The notes: a model not told the origin generated them from the letters alone. A DNA stretch of 64,000 nucleotides from Jeotgalibacillus malaysiensis (GCA_000818095.1 CP009416.1:259501-323500); one strand, 5' to 3'; positions 16,860-25,898 are shown, numbered from the stretch's first letter. Numbers and translations are program-made.

Positions 16860-18089
16860 CTACGAACGAATCCACTTAACCATCTCACCCATCGAAGCAT
16901 TCTTCCCATACAGCAGAATCCCCACTTCGAAAATCTTTCCGGCGAGCTTCATGAAGAGCCATACTGACAGGACTAGGATCGTCATGCCGATTGCAATTTC
17001 AACCCATGGCCATTCTTCAAGCATTGATAATCTCATAATGAGTACAGCAGGAGAGGTGAATGGGATATAACTTCCAACCTGTGCTGCGAGCCCATTTGGA
17101 TCAGATAGGACAGGTCCAATCAGAATAACCGGTGAAAACGGCAGCATCATCACCATGCCCTGGAAATTACTCGTTGAACTCATATCTTCTATTGTTGCGC
17201 CGAGTCCGACAAACAGAGCGGCAAATAACAGGTAGCCAATTAACGCAATGACAATCAGCAGTGCCAGTTCTGGTACAAATAAGTATTCCATAATCGGAAT
17301 GTCATTAAATCTCCAGATCACAAACGGGAATGCAATCAGGAGCCATACACCAACCTGAAGCATACCAAGCCAGAAGTAGCCGATAATTTTTCCCTGCATC
17401 AAATCACTCGGGGTCAGAGAAGATAGGACGATCTCAGAAACCTTTTCCTTCTTTTCCTGTGAAGCACTTTGGAAGATCATCATGCCAGTCATTACAATAG
17501 AGAATAAAATCAGTCCCGCAAATGCACCTGGAATGATACGTGCCAGTTCATTGAGCCCTGAGTCAGCAGATGCTTCTTCAGCACCTGACAGCTCCTGCCC
17601 ATTAAACTGAACACCTGTTGCCACGGCCGCCATCTGTTCTTCAGATAATCCCGCATTTTGCAGGTTCAGCTGCTGCAGAGGAGCTGCAAGCAGTTGGACC
17701 TCACCTGCAAATGAGTCAGGCGTTTCATCTGTTGTGTAATAGGTGACCTGTCCATTACGCAGTGCAGCCTCATCAAGTGCAAGGTACACTGCACTTTCAT
17801 CTTCTTCTAAACCTGCTTCCCATTCATCAGGGGAAGTGGTTACAACACTGGTTTCCCAATTCAGATCAGCACTGCTGATGAAAGGTTCAATTTGTTCTGC
17901 CCAAATACCTGACGGATCTGATACAGCAACATTGACTGGCTCTCCGTCACTGCCGGAGCCTGATAACAGTGTCGGCAGGGTAGCAAATAAGATAAAAAGC
18001 ACGGGTGTTAAAAGAAGTGAGATCACAAACGACTTATTTTTAACGTTCCGCTTGAATTCCCAGCGGGCGACTTTTAAGCTGTTACGCAT
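16860..18089 (-). CDS. ABC-2 type permease, YhaP/NatB-like
   Basis: 409 residues. The N-terminal EFKRNVKNKSFVISLLLTPVL helix is followed by a ~180-residue extracytoplasmic domain and then five or six helices. The QSASQEKKEKVSEIVLSSLTPSDLMQGK loop is the ABC-2 permease signature. The family exports sodium, peptides or lipids with a cognate ATPase; the substrate is unknown. ATG 18089 has GAGGAGGAAG upstream and overlaps the ATPase stop by 8 bases, so it is coupled to that gene. Last gene of a five-gene operon running from 21009. Confidence 0.85.
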   Translation of the reverse strand: MRNSLKVARWEFKRNVKNKSFVISLLLTPVLFILFATLPTLLSGSGSDGEPVNVAVSDPSGIWAEQIEPFISSADLNWETSVVTTSPDEWEAGLEEDESAVYLALDEAALRNGQVTYYTTDETPDSFAGEVQLLAAPLQQLNLQNAGLSEEQMAAVATGVQFNGQELSGAEEASADSGLNELARIIPGAFAGLILFSIVMTGMMIFQSASQEKKEKVSEIVLSSLTPSDLMQGKIIGYFWLGMLQVGVWLLIAFPFVIWRFNDIPIMEYLFVPELALLIVIALIGYLLFAALFVGLGATIEDMSSTSNFQGMVMMLPFSPVILIGPVLSDPNGLAAQVGSYIPFTSPAVLIMRLSMLEEWPWVEIAIGMTILVLSVWLFMKLAGKIFEVGILLYGKNASMGEMVKWIRS

Positions 18090-19017
18090 ATTTTTCTTCC
18101 TCCTCTGCTGCAAGTGTCCGGTCTGATGCGACATCAATAAAGATTTCATGAAGCGAGATCCGGTCCAGTCTGAATTCTTCAATATGAATGTCTGCAGGCA
18201 GCCTGCGGATCCAGTCTGCTGCTTTCAGGTCCTGATCCAGGAAAAGGACAGAGACATTGTCCTGCTGTTCAACCCGGTTCACAAACGGAATCGCCTGCAG
18301 TTTTTTCTCTTCATTTTGACCGTGGATTGTACATTTGAAGCTTGCGTACTCTCTTTTTACTTCATCCATTGTTCCGCTGATCACTTCACGTCCTTTATGA
18401 ATCATGATCAGACGGTCAGCCATTTCTTCTACCAGATTCATCTGATGGGCGGAAAGCAAAATTGCAGTGCCATTTCTCGCAAGCTCCCGGATTTCTTCCT
18501 TGAATACCTCCTGACTGACAGGGTCAAGACCAGAGAATGGCTCATCCAAAATGAGCAGCTCGGGTTCATGAATAATAGATGCGATGAATTGAACTTTTTG
18601 TCCCATTCCCTTTGACAGCTCTTCAATCGAAACTTTGTCTTTTCCTTCAAGACCGAACTTCTTCAGGTAAGAAAGGGCACGCTCCTTTGCTTTTTTAAGC
18701 GGGTAGTCCTTGAGCTCTGCAAAGTAGAGGAGAATATCCATTATTTTTACGTTTTTATAAAGACCGCGTTCTTCAGGCAGGTAACCGATCTTATGCTTTG
18801 GAATCTGACCCTCCTTTTCACCGTGGAACTTGATTGTTCCGTGGTCCGGATAGAGAATCCCCATAATACTTCTGATGGTCGTTGATTTTCCGGCGCCGTT
18901 TGGACCGAGGAGGGCAGTGATTTCTCCTTTTCTTACGTTAAATGAAACGTCATGAAGGACCTGTTGTTCCTTAAATGACTTTTGGAGACTTTGGACGGTA
19001 AGTGCAATCTCAGACAT
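18082..19017 (-). CDS. ABC transporter ATP-binding protein, YhaQ/NatA-like
   Basis: 311 residues. Walker A GPNGAGKST at 38-46, signature ELSKGMGQ, Walker B LLILDEPFSGLDP, and an H-loop at LLSAHQM. A ~90-residue C-terminal extension follows, typical of NatA/CcmA-type exporters' ATPases. Partner of the overlapping permease downstream. It starts 8 bases inside the preceding ATPase gene, so all genes of this operon are tightly coupled. Confidence 0.9.
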   Translation of the reverse strand: MSEIALTVQSLQKSFKEQQVLHDVSFNVRKGEITALLGPNGAGKSTTIRSIMGILYPDHGTIKFHGEKEGQIPKHKIGYLPEERGLYKNVKIMDILLYFAELKDYPLKKAKERALSYLKKFGLEGKDKVSIEELSKGMGQKVQFIASIIHEPELLILDEPFSGLDPVSQEVFKEEIRELARNGTAILLSAHQMNLVEEMADRLIMIHKGREVISGTMDEVKREYASFKCTIHGQNEEKKLQAIPFVNRVEQQDNVSVLFLDQDLKAADWIRRLPADIHIEEFRLDRISLHEIFIDVASDRTLAAEEEEKYA

Positions 19018-19882
19018 CGATCATTTCCCCTTCCATTAAAATTTCCTGAATAATATCTTCAAGCTCAGGTATTTGCTCATCTACAATCATCAAGTTGTGT
19101 TGAGATAGATATGTCATCGTGGCGTCCGGCTGGTTTGATAGGATGACTTTCTTATAAGTACGCTTGATTTCTCCTGGCATGCGGCTTACTGGCGGCTCTT
19201 CCTTTAACCAGAACAAGCGGTAGGAGGAGGCGAGTGCATCCTTTTCAAGCAGCTGTGACACCCGGCCGTTGTTAATGAAGACAAGATAATCCGCCAGTTT
19301 TTTAATATCATCAGCCTGATGCGAGGCAATGAGTATTGTTTTGTCGCCTCTTTCCATCAGCTCAAGCAAAAATTGAATGAAATAGTTTCTCGCCGGAATA
19401 TCCATTGCAGCAGTCGGCTCATCCAGTATCAGCAGTGGTGTATTCTTACCAAAATTAAGTGCAAGGTTCAGCTTCGTTTTCACGCCGGGCGAGAGCTTCT
19501 GAACCTTTTTGTTCAATGGTATGCTGAGTTTTTCAGAAAACCTTCTGAACAGTGCCTCATCCCATGATGGGTAAAGCTCTGCCATCAGGTTGCGCAGCTG
19601 TTCACCAGTAAAAGGGTCACAGCCAAGCATGTTTTGAGCCTGGTAAGCAACCTGCTGCTTCAATTTTTCATCCGTACCTTTGACAGAATGGCCGAACACT
19701 TCAATTTCTCCAGTATCCTGCTTGACGAGGTTCATTAGCATTTTGAAGAAGGTACTCTTGCCGGCACCATTTGTTCCAATGAGTGCTGTGATCGTTCCTT
19801 CTTCAATAGTAAGCTCCGGAATACTCAAATGAAAATCATCAATTGATTTCTCGATATTTCTGATCACTAATGGAAAAGTCAT
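19010..19882 (-). CDS. ABC transporter ATP-binding protein, YtrB-like
   Basis: 290 residues. Walker A GTNGAGKST at 36-44, Walker B LLILDEPTAAMD and an H-loop SHQAD are intact. The signature reads LSPGVKTKL instead of LSGGQ, a variant seen in YtrB/BcrA-like exporters that work with a GntR regulator. The likely permease partner is the 242-residue protein two genes upstream. Starts with ATGA overlapping the GntR stop. Confidence 0.85.
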   Translation of the reverse strand: MTFPLVIRNIEKSIDDFHLSIPELTIEEGTITALIGTNGAGKSTFFKMLMNLVKQDTGEIEVFGHSVKGTDEKLKQQVAYQAQNMLGCDPFTGEQLRNLMAELYPSWDEALFRRFSEKLSIPLNKKVQKLSPGVKTKLNLALNFGKNTPLLILDEPTAAMDIPARNYFIQFLLELMERGDKTILIASHQADDIKKLADYLVFINNGRVSQLLEKDALASSYRLFWLKEEPPVSRMPGEIKRTYKKVILSNQPDATMTYLSQHNLMIVDEQIPELEDIIQEILMEGEMIDV

Positions 19883-20268
19883 TCATTATCCTCCTTTTGA
19901 AGCAGGGTTTCTACCATGCGCATGATCTCTTCGTTCGTTAATTCATGCTGACGCGCTGTAGAAATTGCTTTTAAAATGGCTTCTTCAACTGCCTGATTGG
20001 CCATTGACGTCTTCATTTCTGCATCCACATCGGCCACGAATGTTCCCTTTCCCTGAGACGTCTGAATGAATCCACTGTACTCAAGGTTTTGATAAGCTCT
20101 TCTGATTGTGATGGAGCTGATTTCAAGCTCTTTTGCTAAAAGTCTGATAGAAGGAAGTGGATCTCCTGTTTTTAATTGTCCGCTTGCGATCAGTGCTTTG
20201 ATCTGATTCTCAATCTGATGATAAATCGGTTCGCGGGAGGACTTGGAAAGCCGGATTGGAAGATTCAT
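19879..20268 (-). CDS. GntR family regulator, YtrA/YhcF subfamily
   Basis: 129 residues: the short GntR type with a winged helix (PLPSIRLLAKELEISSITIRRAYQNLE, about 37-63) and only a small helical tail. YtrA-type regulators control ABC operons in which they are encoded and respond to cell-wall antibiotics in B. subtilis. The 24-bp TGTGTATA dyad over the promoter at 21037-21060 is the obvious binding site. 12 bases after the permease gene. Confidence 0.9.
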   Translation of the reverse strand: MNLPIRLSKSSREPIYHQIENQIKALIASGQLKTGDPLPSIRLLAKELEISSITIRRAYQNLEYSGFIQTSQGKGTFVADVDAEMKTSMANQAVEEAILKAISTARQHELTNEEIMRMVETLLQKEDNE

Positions 20269-20280
20269 ATCAGCCCTCCT

Positions 20281-21009
20281 TTATTGTAAGTAATCAATTT
20301 TTTGGACCTGCCTGTTCGCATGACGGAACCAGTACCATGTCACGAGGCATGCGATCAGGATAGAACCAAGAATTGAAAGTAAAGTGAATTCACTTGCAAG
20401 ATAGATCGTCCATTTAAAAAGTCCGGTATCCAGCCATACCTGAAAGATCAGGTACAGACCAGCGAAAAATAGGACAATGCTGGCATATGACCAGAAAAAA
20501 GTGAAGCGCTTGATCTCATCACCAGGGTCACTTGCAGGGAACAGTCCGCCTATACAAAAGCTGATACAGATCCACATGACAATTAATGCAATCAGCTCAA
20601 CCGGATTAACAGTCGACCGGAGCTCAGGTGACAAAATATAAGTCCCGACCAGTAAAAGCGTGATGCCCGCAATAATAGAAATAAAAGGTAAGATAAACCG
20701 GCTTGTAATGAGAACACTGCGTTTAATTGGCAGTTGATTCAGCATTGAAAAATAGGGGGAACCGTATAAATGGTCATCAATTTTTTGATACTGAAAATTT
20801 TTCGGTTTGATGGCAAAAGAGAGTGTGCAAAGGAAAATAATTAAAAGCACATCAAGAATAAAAACATGTTCTTCAAGGTAAGGCGGTATTGAGAGAGACA
20901 AGAAGAATGTGTATATACCAGCCAAAAATAATAAAGTCAGGTAGTGCTTTTTTGAAACATCAAGCTCAAATCTGATCAGCTGCAACGCCTGACGGAAAAT
21001 ATTCATCAT
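20281..21009 (-). CDS. ABC-2 family permease (first gene of operon)
   Basis: 242 residues with six predicted helices. The N-terminus (IFRQALQLIRFELDVSKKHY) is a cytoplasmic amphipathic helix. There is no large external domain, unlike the YhaP-like permease at the other end of the operon. A YtrC/YhcI-type partner for the GntR-linked ATPase is likely. ATG 21009 follows AAAGGAAG by 7 bases; the 39 codons upstream to 21126 run through the promoter and are not coding. Confidence 0.75.
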   Translation of the reverse strand: MMNIFRQALQLIRFELDVSKKHYLTLLFLAGIYTFFLSLSIPPYLEEHVFILDVLLIIFLCTLSFAIKPKNFQYQKIDDHLYGSPYFSMLNQLPIKRSVLITSRFILPFISIIAGITLLLVGTYILSPELRSTVNPVELIALIVMWICISFCIGGLFPASDPGDEIKRFTFFWSYASIVLFFAGLYLIFQVWLDTGLFKWTIYLASEFTLLSILGSILIACLVTWYWFRHANRQVQKIDYLQ

Positions 21010-21036
21010 CAAACCACTTCCTTTTTCTAGTGTATA

Positions 21037-21086
21037 AGTGTGTATATCTATATACACACTATAATATGGTTGGAAGAATATTTCAA
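21037..21086 (-). promoter_or_regulatory. Promoter and GntR operator of the ABC operon
   Basis: On the minus strand TTGAAA (21086-21081) and TATAGT (21063-21058) have a 17-base spacer. A 24-bp near-perfect dyad (AGTGTGTATAT halves, 21037-21060) overlaps the -10 box and the start region, the arrangement expected for repression by the operon's own GntR protein. Confidence 0.8.
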
Positions 21087-21101
21087 TGATTAATTGAAAA
21101 A

Positions 21102-21161
21102 AGCAGGAGTAAAGCAATTTTGTCACTGTTCTTTAAGTAACAAAATTGCTTTACTCCTGCT
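21102..21161. repeat. 22-bp perfect inverted repeat with 16-base loop
   Basis: Arms at 21102-21123 and 21140-21161 are exactly complementary (core AGTAAAGCAATTTTG). No T-tract follows on either strand, so it is not a classic terminator. It lies upstream of the ABC promoter and 100 bases from the repeat array at 21265. Confidence 0.85.
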
Positions 21162-21264
21162 CAAAGGGGCCATGCTGGATGGAACTTCGCTTCGTTTGTG
21201 TCTGTATGATGTATATGTAAATGTAAATGTTCAATTCCTGGAATATAAATGTTTCTATTTTAAC

Positions 21265-21380
21265 TGAAGTTGTCGATGTCCCCGCTCAAGATGTACCAAT
21301 TCACCTGTGACCTTGTCGCATTCCAAGCTCAGCATGTACCGATCAGCCCGCAAAGATGCTAAACCCTCGAATCAGGCTCT
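21265..21380. repeat. 21/22-bp periodic intergenic array (TGTACC/CAATTC class)
   Basis: Five to six degenerate units start at 21265, 21286, 21308, 21329, 21351 and 21372 (steps 21, 22, 21, 22, 21). Units begin TSA and carry a TGTNSC core at +6 to +12; the second half differs from unit to unit. The array ends at the 3' end of the minus-strand gene at 21382. A unit beginning TCAAGATGTACCAATTCAC has a close match in the array at 24765. Confidence 0.65.
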
Positions 21381-21381
21381 A

Positions 21382-21666
21382 TCAAGGCTGCTGAAATCCA
21401 TAAATTCCAACCAGTGTCAGCGTCAGGTTCGCTGCAATTAGTATAACGCTCCCTGCCAGCAATAAGATTCTATACCTGTCTCTCTTACCGAAAATTGCGC
21501 AAATCAGTGCAAGTGCGCTATATAAGTTAAATAATAAAATAAAAGCTGCACCTGCTGTGTTAAATGTAAGCATCTCAACGATGACACCGCTATTGGCCAA
21601 AGAGATGATATTACTAAGTCCCAATATGGAAAGAATGAGTGATAAAGTCGAAAGAATCCCCCGCAT
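21382..21666 (-). CDS. Membrane protein, three TM segments
   Basis: 94 residues, unrecognised. Helices at about 3-22, 33-55 and 64-88, with KRDRYR as the only charged loop. AGGAGGCTGATC gives a site 6 bases before ATG 21666; the open frame to 21756 upstream has none. The stop lies directly beside a periodic repeat array. Confidence 0.6.
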   Translation of the reverse strand: MRGILSTLSLILSILGLSNIISLANSGVIVEMLTFNTAGAAFILLFNLYSALALICAIFGKRDRYRILLLAGSVILIAANLTLTLVGIYGFQQP

Positions 21667-21814
21667 GATCAGCCTCCTGGTTAATAAGACATACATCAAC
21701 TGTACCATATATGAATGGTACCCATTTAAAAAAGAAAATGCGCTCAGTACTCGCAAGGTATAAAGTCATGGTATTATGTGGATACAGGCAACTTCGTTTT
21801 TAAGGAGCGTGCAC

Positions 21815-22360
21815 ATGACTAAAAGTGATCATACATATCCGGACATTTCATTTATAAGACAGTCGGTAGAAGCTGGTGGCGTGACAAAGCATGAATTGAT
21901 GCAGCGGCTGCATCAGTCCGCGATTCGTTTGAATGAATATGCCAACAAGCTGCTTATGGATCAACATTTTCTAATCTCCGAAACTCCTTATCAGGTGGAA
22001 GTGATCGCGTTAACGGTGAAGGAACTCGGTTTTCCGGAGGGTACTGTTACAGCAGCACTTTATAAAAAAGCGGATGAATTGGAATTAACTCTTTGCCCGA
22101 TAGAGCTGGGACCATTTTTGAGGCTTGCTTATACAGAGCAGGAGGAGCACGTTTCTCACAAGAAAAATCAGGCGCCCGCAGGTTCAATGACGATTGCATC
22201 AGAACCTTTATATGATCGTGGTGATTTTCCGAAGGGCTTTTATTTACGGCGAAAAGATGGTGAGCTGTGGCTTAGAGGGTATTCGGCTGATCATTTACAT
22301 GTATGGAATCCTGAGGATGTATTTATTTTCTGTGTAAAAGGGAAAGGGAATACAGAGTAA
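21815..22360 (+). CDS. Conserved-type hypothetical protein
   Basis: 181 residues, soluble. The C-terminus GFYLRRKDGELWLRGYSADHLHVWNPEDVFIF is a pattern I have seen in hypothetical proteins of several Bacillales, some of which are wrongly called helicases. No motif gives a function. AAGGAGCG precedes ATG 21815. 23 bases separate it from the GNAT gene, so they probably form an operon. Confidence 0.6.
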   Translation: MTKSDHTYPDISFIRQSVEAGGVTKHELMQRLHQSAIRLNEYANKLLMDQHFLISETPYQVEVIALTVKELGFPEGTVTAALYKKADELELTLCPIELGPFLRLAYTEQEEHVSHKKNQAPAGSMTIASEPLYDRGDFPKGFYLRRKDGELWLRGYSADHLHVWNPEDVFIFCVKGKGNTE

Positions 22361-22383
22361 CAATCATTTAGGAGGGAATCTTT

Positions 22384-22797
22384 TTGGAGTGGTCTAAAAA
22401 GCATTATATTGTAAATGATGATAATGAGATGCTGGATATTGAAAGTATTTATCAGATGCTGGTCAATACATACTGGGCTTCGAACAGAACGAGAAAAATG
22501 ATTGAACAAAGTATTGAGCATTCCATTTCGTTTGGTATGTATGATGGCGAAAAGCAGATCGGATTTGCCAGAGTCGTCACGGATCGCACTGTGTTTTCAT
22601 GGATTATGGATGTTGTCATTGACGCAGATTACAGAGGAAAAGGGCTCGGGCAGTGGCTGATGGATTGTGTGCTTGAGCACCCGGATATTAAATATACATC
22701 AATCGCACTGGCCACATCAGATGCACAGGATTTTTACAGAAAGTTTAAGTTCAGGAAGACTGAGTGTATGACAAGGCCAGTGGTAGAACGGGAGTGA
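22384..22797 (+). CDS. GNAT family N-acetyltransferase
   Basis: 137 residues. The acetyl-CoA-binding signature is DVVIDADYRGKGLGQWLMD (about 75-93, with R-G-K-G-L-G as the pyrophosphate loop), followed by a C-terminal DAQDFYRKFKFRKTE segment typical of small GNATs of the PA4534/YobR type. The substrate is unknown. TTG start with AGGAGGGAA upstream. Confidence 0.85.
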   Translation: MEWSKKHYIVNDDNEMLDIESIYQMLVNTYWASNRTRKMIEQSIEHSISFGMYDGEKQIGFARVVTDRTVFSWIMDVVIDADYRGKGLGQWLMDCVLEHPDIKYTSIALATSDAQDFYRKFKFRKTECMTRPVVERE

Positions 22798-22994
22798 GCG
22801 TTGCGTTCAGCACGTCACATAAAACGGATATAAAATAACCACCCGCCTCAGCTTGCTGTCTTTTCAGTACATTTTCCAAAATCGTTTGCTGCTCCCTTAA
22901 CACTTTGGGACTGCGTGTAATTTACTTTCTTTTTATAGGATAAGTCTACGATCAGGCTTGCAGATAAACAAGAGCCGTTGTGGTAAGCACATCT
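22798..22994. other. Intergenic region, no gene seen
   Basis: Between the GNAT gene and the shared terminator at 22995 I see no coding frame with a ribosome site, no periodic array and no strong promoter. Confidence 0.4.
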
Positions 22995-23032
22995 AAAAAA
23001 GCCCGGAGATCCGTATGATCTTTGGGCTTTTG
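22995..23032. terminator. Terminator of the STAS gene
   Basis: AAAAAAGCCCGGAGATC / GATCTTTGGGCTTTTG, stem with one internal mismatch and a five-base loop, T-rich tails on both strands; between convergent genes. Confidence 0.85.
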
Positions 23033-23036
23033 CGTA

Positions 23037-23876
23037 TTAACTGTTAAAATCTTCAGCCTTCATCGCCTGAGCAAGCGTGCTGTAAATTTCAATATCTTTG
23101 AAACTTAGACCGAGTTGAATGGCAGTCTGTGCAATGAGCGGACTGATCCCGGATATAGCGGTTTGTACACCGATGATTTTCAGACCGCTAATTAACTGGA
23201 AAATCTGCTGCGCGACCATGGTATCAATAATTGGGACACCTGACAGATCAATGAACAACTTACTAATCTGCAGCTCAGAACTTTGTGCAAGTGTTTTACT
23301 AAAAACGATCTGAGCTCTATGTGTTGTAATTTCACCAACTAGTGGAAGAAAGCCAATATGACTTGTGAGAGAAATAACAGGGGCACTCATTTCAGTAATC
23401 ATCTCCTGATGAGCCTGAAGTCTGTTCTTAGCGACTTTAGAGTGCTGTACCGTAAATTCATGAATGATGCTACTAATTGTATTAACAACTGTTTTAGTCC
23501 AGGTCATCACTTCACCGTAAGACAAGCTTTTAGGACATGATTGTGCGTACTCTTCTATTAAGTTCAAATATTGCTCCTGGGTTCTGAAAAATTCTTCAAT
23601 AATATCCTCAAGCTCTGTTGATTGGTGAGCTTCATCAAGTGCAATGCTTTCAATCCATTCCATAAAATCTTCAACATGTGACTGGTCATCACTTTGAAAC
23701 ACTTTACAAAATTGCCTATGAAAAGCGTTGTTCTGATTTTTGATTCTTTCAATTGCTATCGGATCTGTTGACCCGTAAACGCCTCCTTTATTTCTATCCA
23801 AAGATGAATACCATTCTTCAGTCAATGCATCTGCTTTATTATAAAAATATGTATGCAGCTCTTGATTTTTGAGCAT
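23037..23876 (-). CDS. RsbR-type stressosome protein with C-terminal STAS domain
   Basis: 279 residues. The N-terminal ~150 form a helical, non-haem globin-like RsbR sensor domain. The C-terminal STAS domain (about 160-272) keeps the RsbR core LFIDLSGVPIIDTMVAQQIFQLI, whose Asp-Thr is the first RsbT phosphorylation site in RsbRA. The second region reads GISPLIAQTAIQLGL. RsbR paralogues build the stressosome that controls sigma-B through RsbT/RsbU. No partner rsb genes lie nearby, so this is an orphan paralogue. GAGAGGT precedes the ATG by 7 bases. Confidence 0.85.
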   Translation of the reverse strand: MLKNQELHTYFYNKADALTEEWYSSLDRNKGGVYGSTDPIAIERIKNQNNAFHRQFCKVFQSDDQSHVEDFMEWIESIALDEAHQSTELEDIIEEFFRTQEQYLNLIEEYAQSCPKSLSYGEVMTWTKTVVNTISSIIHEFTVQHSKVAKNRLQAHQEMITEMSAPVISLTSHIGFLPLVGEITTHRAQIVFSKTLAQSSELQISKLFIDLSGVPIIDTMVAQQIFQLISGLKIIGVQTAISGISPLIAQTAIQLGLSFKDIEIYSTLAQAMKAEDFNS

Positions 23877-24116
23877 CAGGATTACCTCTCTACTCCAGAA
23901 TAAAGTCGTAACTTTGTATTTGTTTATATTCCCTTAACAAATATATCAAAACCGTTTTGAGAAAGCTTAATTAAATTTAAATAACATCCATCCTCATATA
24001 TTTAATACTCGCACATTCTCATCAAATTCTAATCTTCCTCAAGCCTTCCTCTCATCTTGCCTGGATAATATAAAGTTAAGAAATAAACAAAAACAAATTT
24101 TCAGGAGGCGTTATAA

Positions 24117-24707
24117 ATGAAGAAGGTAGTTGTAGGAACAGTAGCAAGTGCAGTGATTCTAGGTGGAGCAATTGGAGCAGGTGCAATGACAGACGGCTTT
24201 CAAAACTTCAGATCAGTTAATCCGGCACCATCTGAGCCATCAGAGCTGATCAGCGTAGAAGAAGCGAAGGAAAAAGCACTTGCAGAATATGATGGTGTTG
24301 TAGAGAGCATTGAGCTTGAGAAAAAGCGTGACGGCTATGTATATGACATTGATATTGATGATGGTGATATGGACTATGACCTCGATATAGATGCGTCAAA
24401 TGGTGAAATTCTGAGAGTTGAAGAAGAGCGTGATGATGACGATGACGACGACGACGACAATGTTTCATCTTCTAATTCAAATGGAACGGCAGGCAGCAGC
24501 ACAAGTGAAGACCTCATTTCTCAGGAAGAAGCAGTAGAGATTGCACTGGCTGAAGTGGAAGGAACACTTGAAAGCGTAGAGCTGGACGACGATGATGGCA
24601 GAGCAATCTATGAAGTAGAGATTAATACTGGCACTGGTGACGATGATGACGCAGAGTTTGATATTGATGCGGTGACAGGTGAGATTTTGGAGATGGATCT
24701 GGATTAA
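24117..24707 (+). CDS. Secreted protein with two PepSY domains
   Basis: 196 residues. A signal peptide (KKVVVGTVASAVILGGAIGAG) is followed by two PepSY repeats: ISVEEAKEKALAEYDGVVESIELE and LISQEEAVEIALAEVEGTLESVELD, each ending ..D.DA.NGEILE-type. They are joined by a run of nine Asp residues. PepSY domains inhibit or modulate extracellular peptidases and bind metal. The GAY-codon microsatellite at 24433-24462 encodes the Asp tract and could vary in length. TCAGGAGGCG precedes the ATG. Confidence 0.85.
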   Translation: MKKVVVGTVASAVILGGAIGAGAMTDGFQNFRSVNPAPSEPSELISVEEAKEKALAEYDGVVESIELEKKRDGYVYDIDIDDGDMDYDLDIDASNGEILRVEEERDDDDDDDDDNVSSSNSNGTAGSSTSEDLISQEEAVEIALAEVEGTLESVELDDDDGRAIYEVEINTGTGDDDDAEFDIDAVTGEILEMDLD

Positions 24708-24715
24708 TAGAGTAG

Positions 24716-24740
24716 AGAAGCCGGCTTAGGCCGGCTTTTT
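24716..24740 (+). terminator. Rho-independent terminator
   Basis: AGCCGGC / GCCGGCT with a four-base loop and five T's directly after the PepSY gene. Confidence 0.9.
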
Positions 24741-24764
24741 GTGTGGGTTGAAAGTTCAGAGTGA

Positions 24765-24880
24765 GGTCCGTATGTCGCAATTTCGTTTAGTTGTAGCGGT
24801 ACACGCGGGGATTTTGTATCTATTTGCGGGTAGGTTTGTATCAATTCGTGGTCAAGGTGTAGCAATTCACTCAAACGATT
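24765..24880. repeat. 21/22-bp periodic intergenic array (TGTANCAATTC class)
   Basis: TGT cores at 24773, 24792, 24815, 24837 and 24858 (steps 19, 23, 22, 21). The best units read TTGTATCAATTCGTGG and GTGTAGCAATTCACTC, the latter close to a unit of the 21265 array. A 61-codon open frame through here has no ribosome site and is not a gene. It follows the PepSY terminator. Confidence 0.6.
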
Positions 24881-25022
24881 GGCATTTCAGTCTTAAAGTT
24901 GTGATTATGGCTTCGTTTGTTTAACAATTATAATAAATAGGATTTGGATACAACATCCGGCACAGATTGTCGGATCACATGGTTTGAACGCTGCTATTCT
25001 TTTTCTTAAGGAGGTCATGAGG

Positions 25023-25892
25023 ATGGATACACTAAAGCTTTTTAACGAAGCTGTCAGCTACATCGAAGAAAATCTGACAGGCGAGATTGAGATGAAAGAG
25101 GTTGCCAGGCGGGCTGGGAGTTCTGAATATCACTTCAGGAGGATGTTTTCGTTTCTCGCAGGCGTTTCTTTGTCTGAATACATCCGCTATAGAAGGCTGA
25201 CGCTTGCTGTTTCTGACCTGCAGGACCACCGTGTGATTGATCTGGCAGTGAAGTACGGCTATCAGTCAGCGGATGCTTTTTCAAGAGCATTCCAGAGCTG
25301 GCATGGTGTTACGCCTGCAGAGGCCAGGACGACAAATAAGCCGCTAAAATCATTCTCTCCTATGACCTTCCAGCTGACAATTAGAGGAGGAGAAAATATG
25401 AATGTACGCATTGTAGAAAAAGACGCTTTTCGTATGATTGGTTTGAAGAAGAGAGTACCGATTATTTTTAATGGAGTGAACCCGGAGATTGAAAAAATGT
25501 GGCACAGCCTGACTGGAGAAGATATTCAGGAGCTGAAGGACTTATCGAATATTGAACCCAAAGGAATGATCAGTGCCTCAGCAAACTTTTCAGAAGGCAG
25601 AATGGAAGAAAAGGGTGAGCTGGATCATTATATCGGTGTTGCATCCACTGAAGCACGCCCGGAACATTTCGACTGTCTGGAGGTTCAGGCTTCTAATTGG
25701 GCAGTGTTTGAAGCGAAAGGAAAATTCCCTGATACGCTGCAAAATGTCTGGGGCAGAATCTACTCAGAGTGGTTTCCGACTAATCCGTATGAACAGGCGG
25801 AAGGGCCAGAAATTCTCTGGAACGAGCAGCCGGATACAACAGTGCCGGATTTCAAAAGTGAGATTTGGATTCCAGTTAAAAAGAAATCATGA
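25023..25892 (+). CDS. AraC family regulator with GyrI-like effector domain
   Basis: 289 residues. Residues 1-105 are the AraC double helix-turn-helix ([19 protein letters not shown], then [28 protein letters not shown]). The C-terminal ~155 residues are a GyrI-like small-molecule domain ([21 protein letters not shown], ending [10 protein letters not shown]). This architecture matches Rob/SoxS-like or YdeE-type drug-sensing activators. ATG 25023 is 8 bases after AAGGAGG; ATG 25017 is too close. A terminator follows. Confidence 0.9.
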   Translation: MDTLKLFNEAVSYIEENLTGEIEMKEVARRAGSSEYHFRRMFSFLAGVSLSEYIRYRRLTLAVSDLQDHRVIDLAVKYGYQSADAFSRAFQSWHGVTPAEARTTNKPLKSFSPMTFQLTIRGGENMNVRIVEKDAFRMIGLKKRVPIIFNGVNPEIEKMWHSLTGEDIQELKDLSNIEPKGMISASANFSEGRMEEKGELDHYIGVASTEARPEHFDCLEVQASNWAVFEAKGKFPDTLQNVWGRIYSEWFPTNPYEQAEGPEILWNEQPDTTVPDFKSEIWIPVKKKS

Positions 25893-25898
25893 TTGCAT

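Noticed and set aside
18090-18182. N-terminal extension of the YhaP-like permease
   Set aside because: Would overlap the ATPase gene by over 90 bases; ATG 18089 has a strong site.
24739-24924. 61-codon plus-strand frame after the PepSY gene
   Set aside because: No ribosome site; it lies in a terminator and periodic array.
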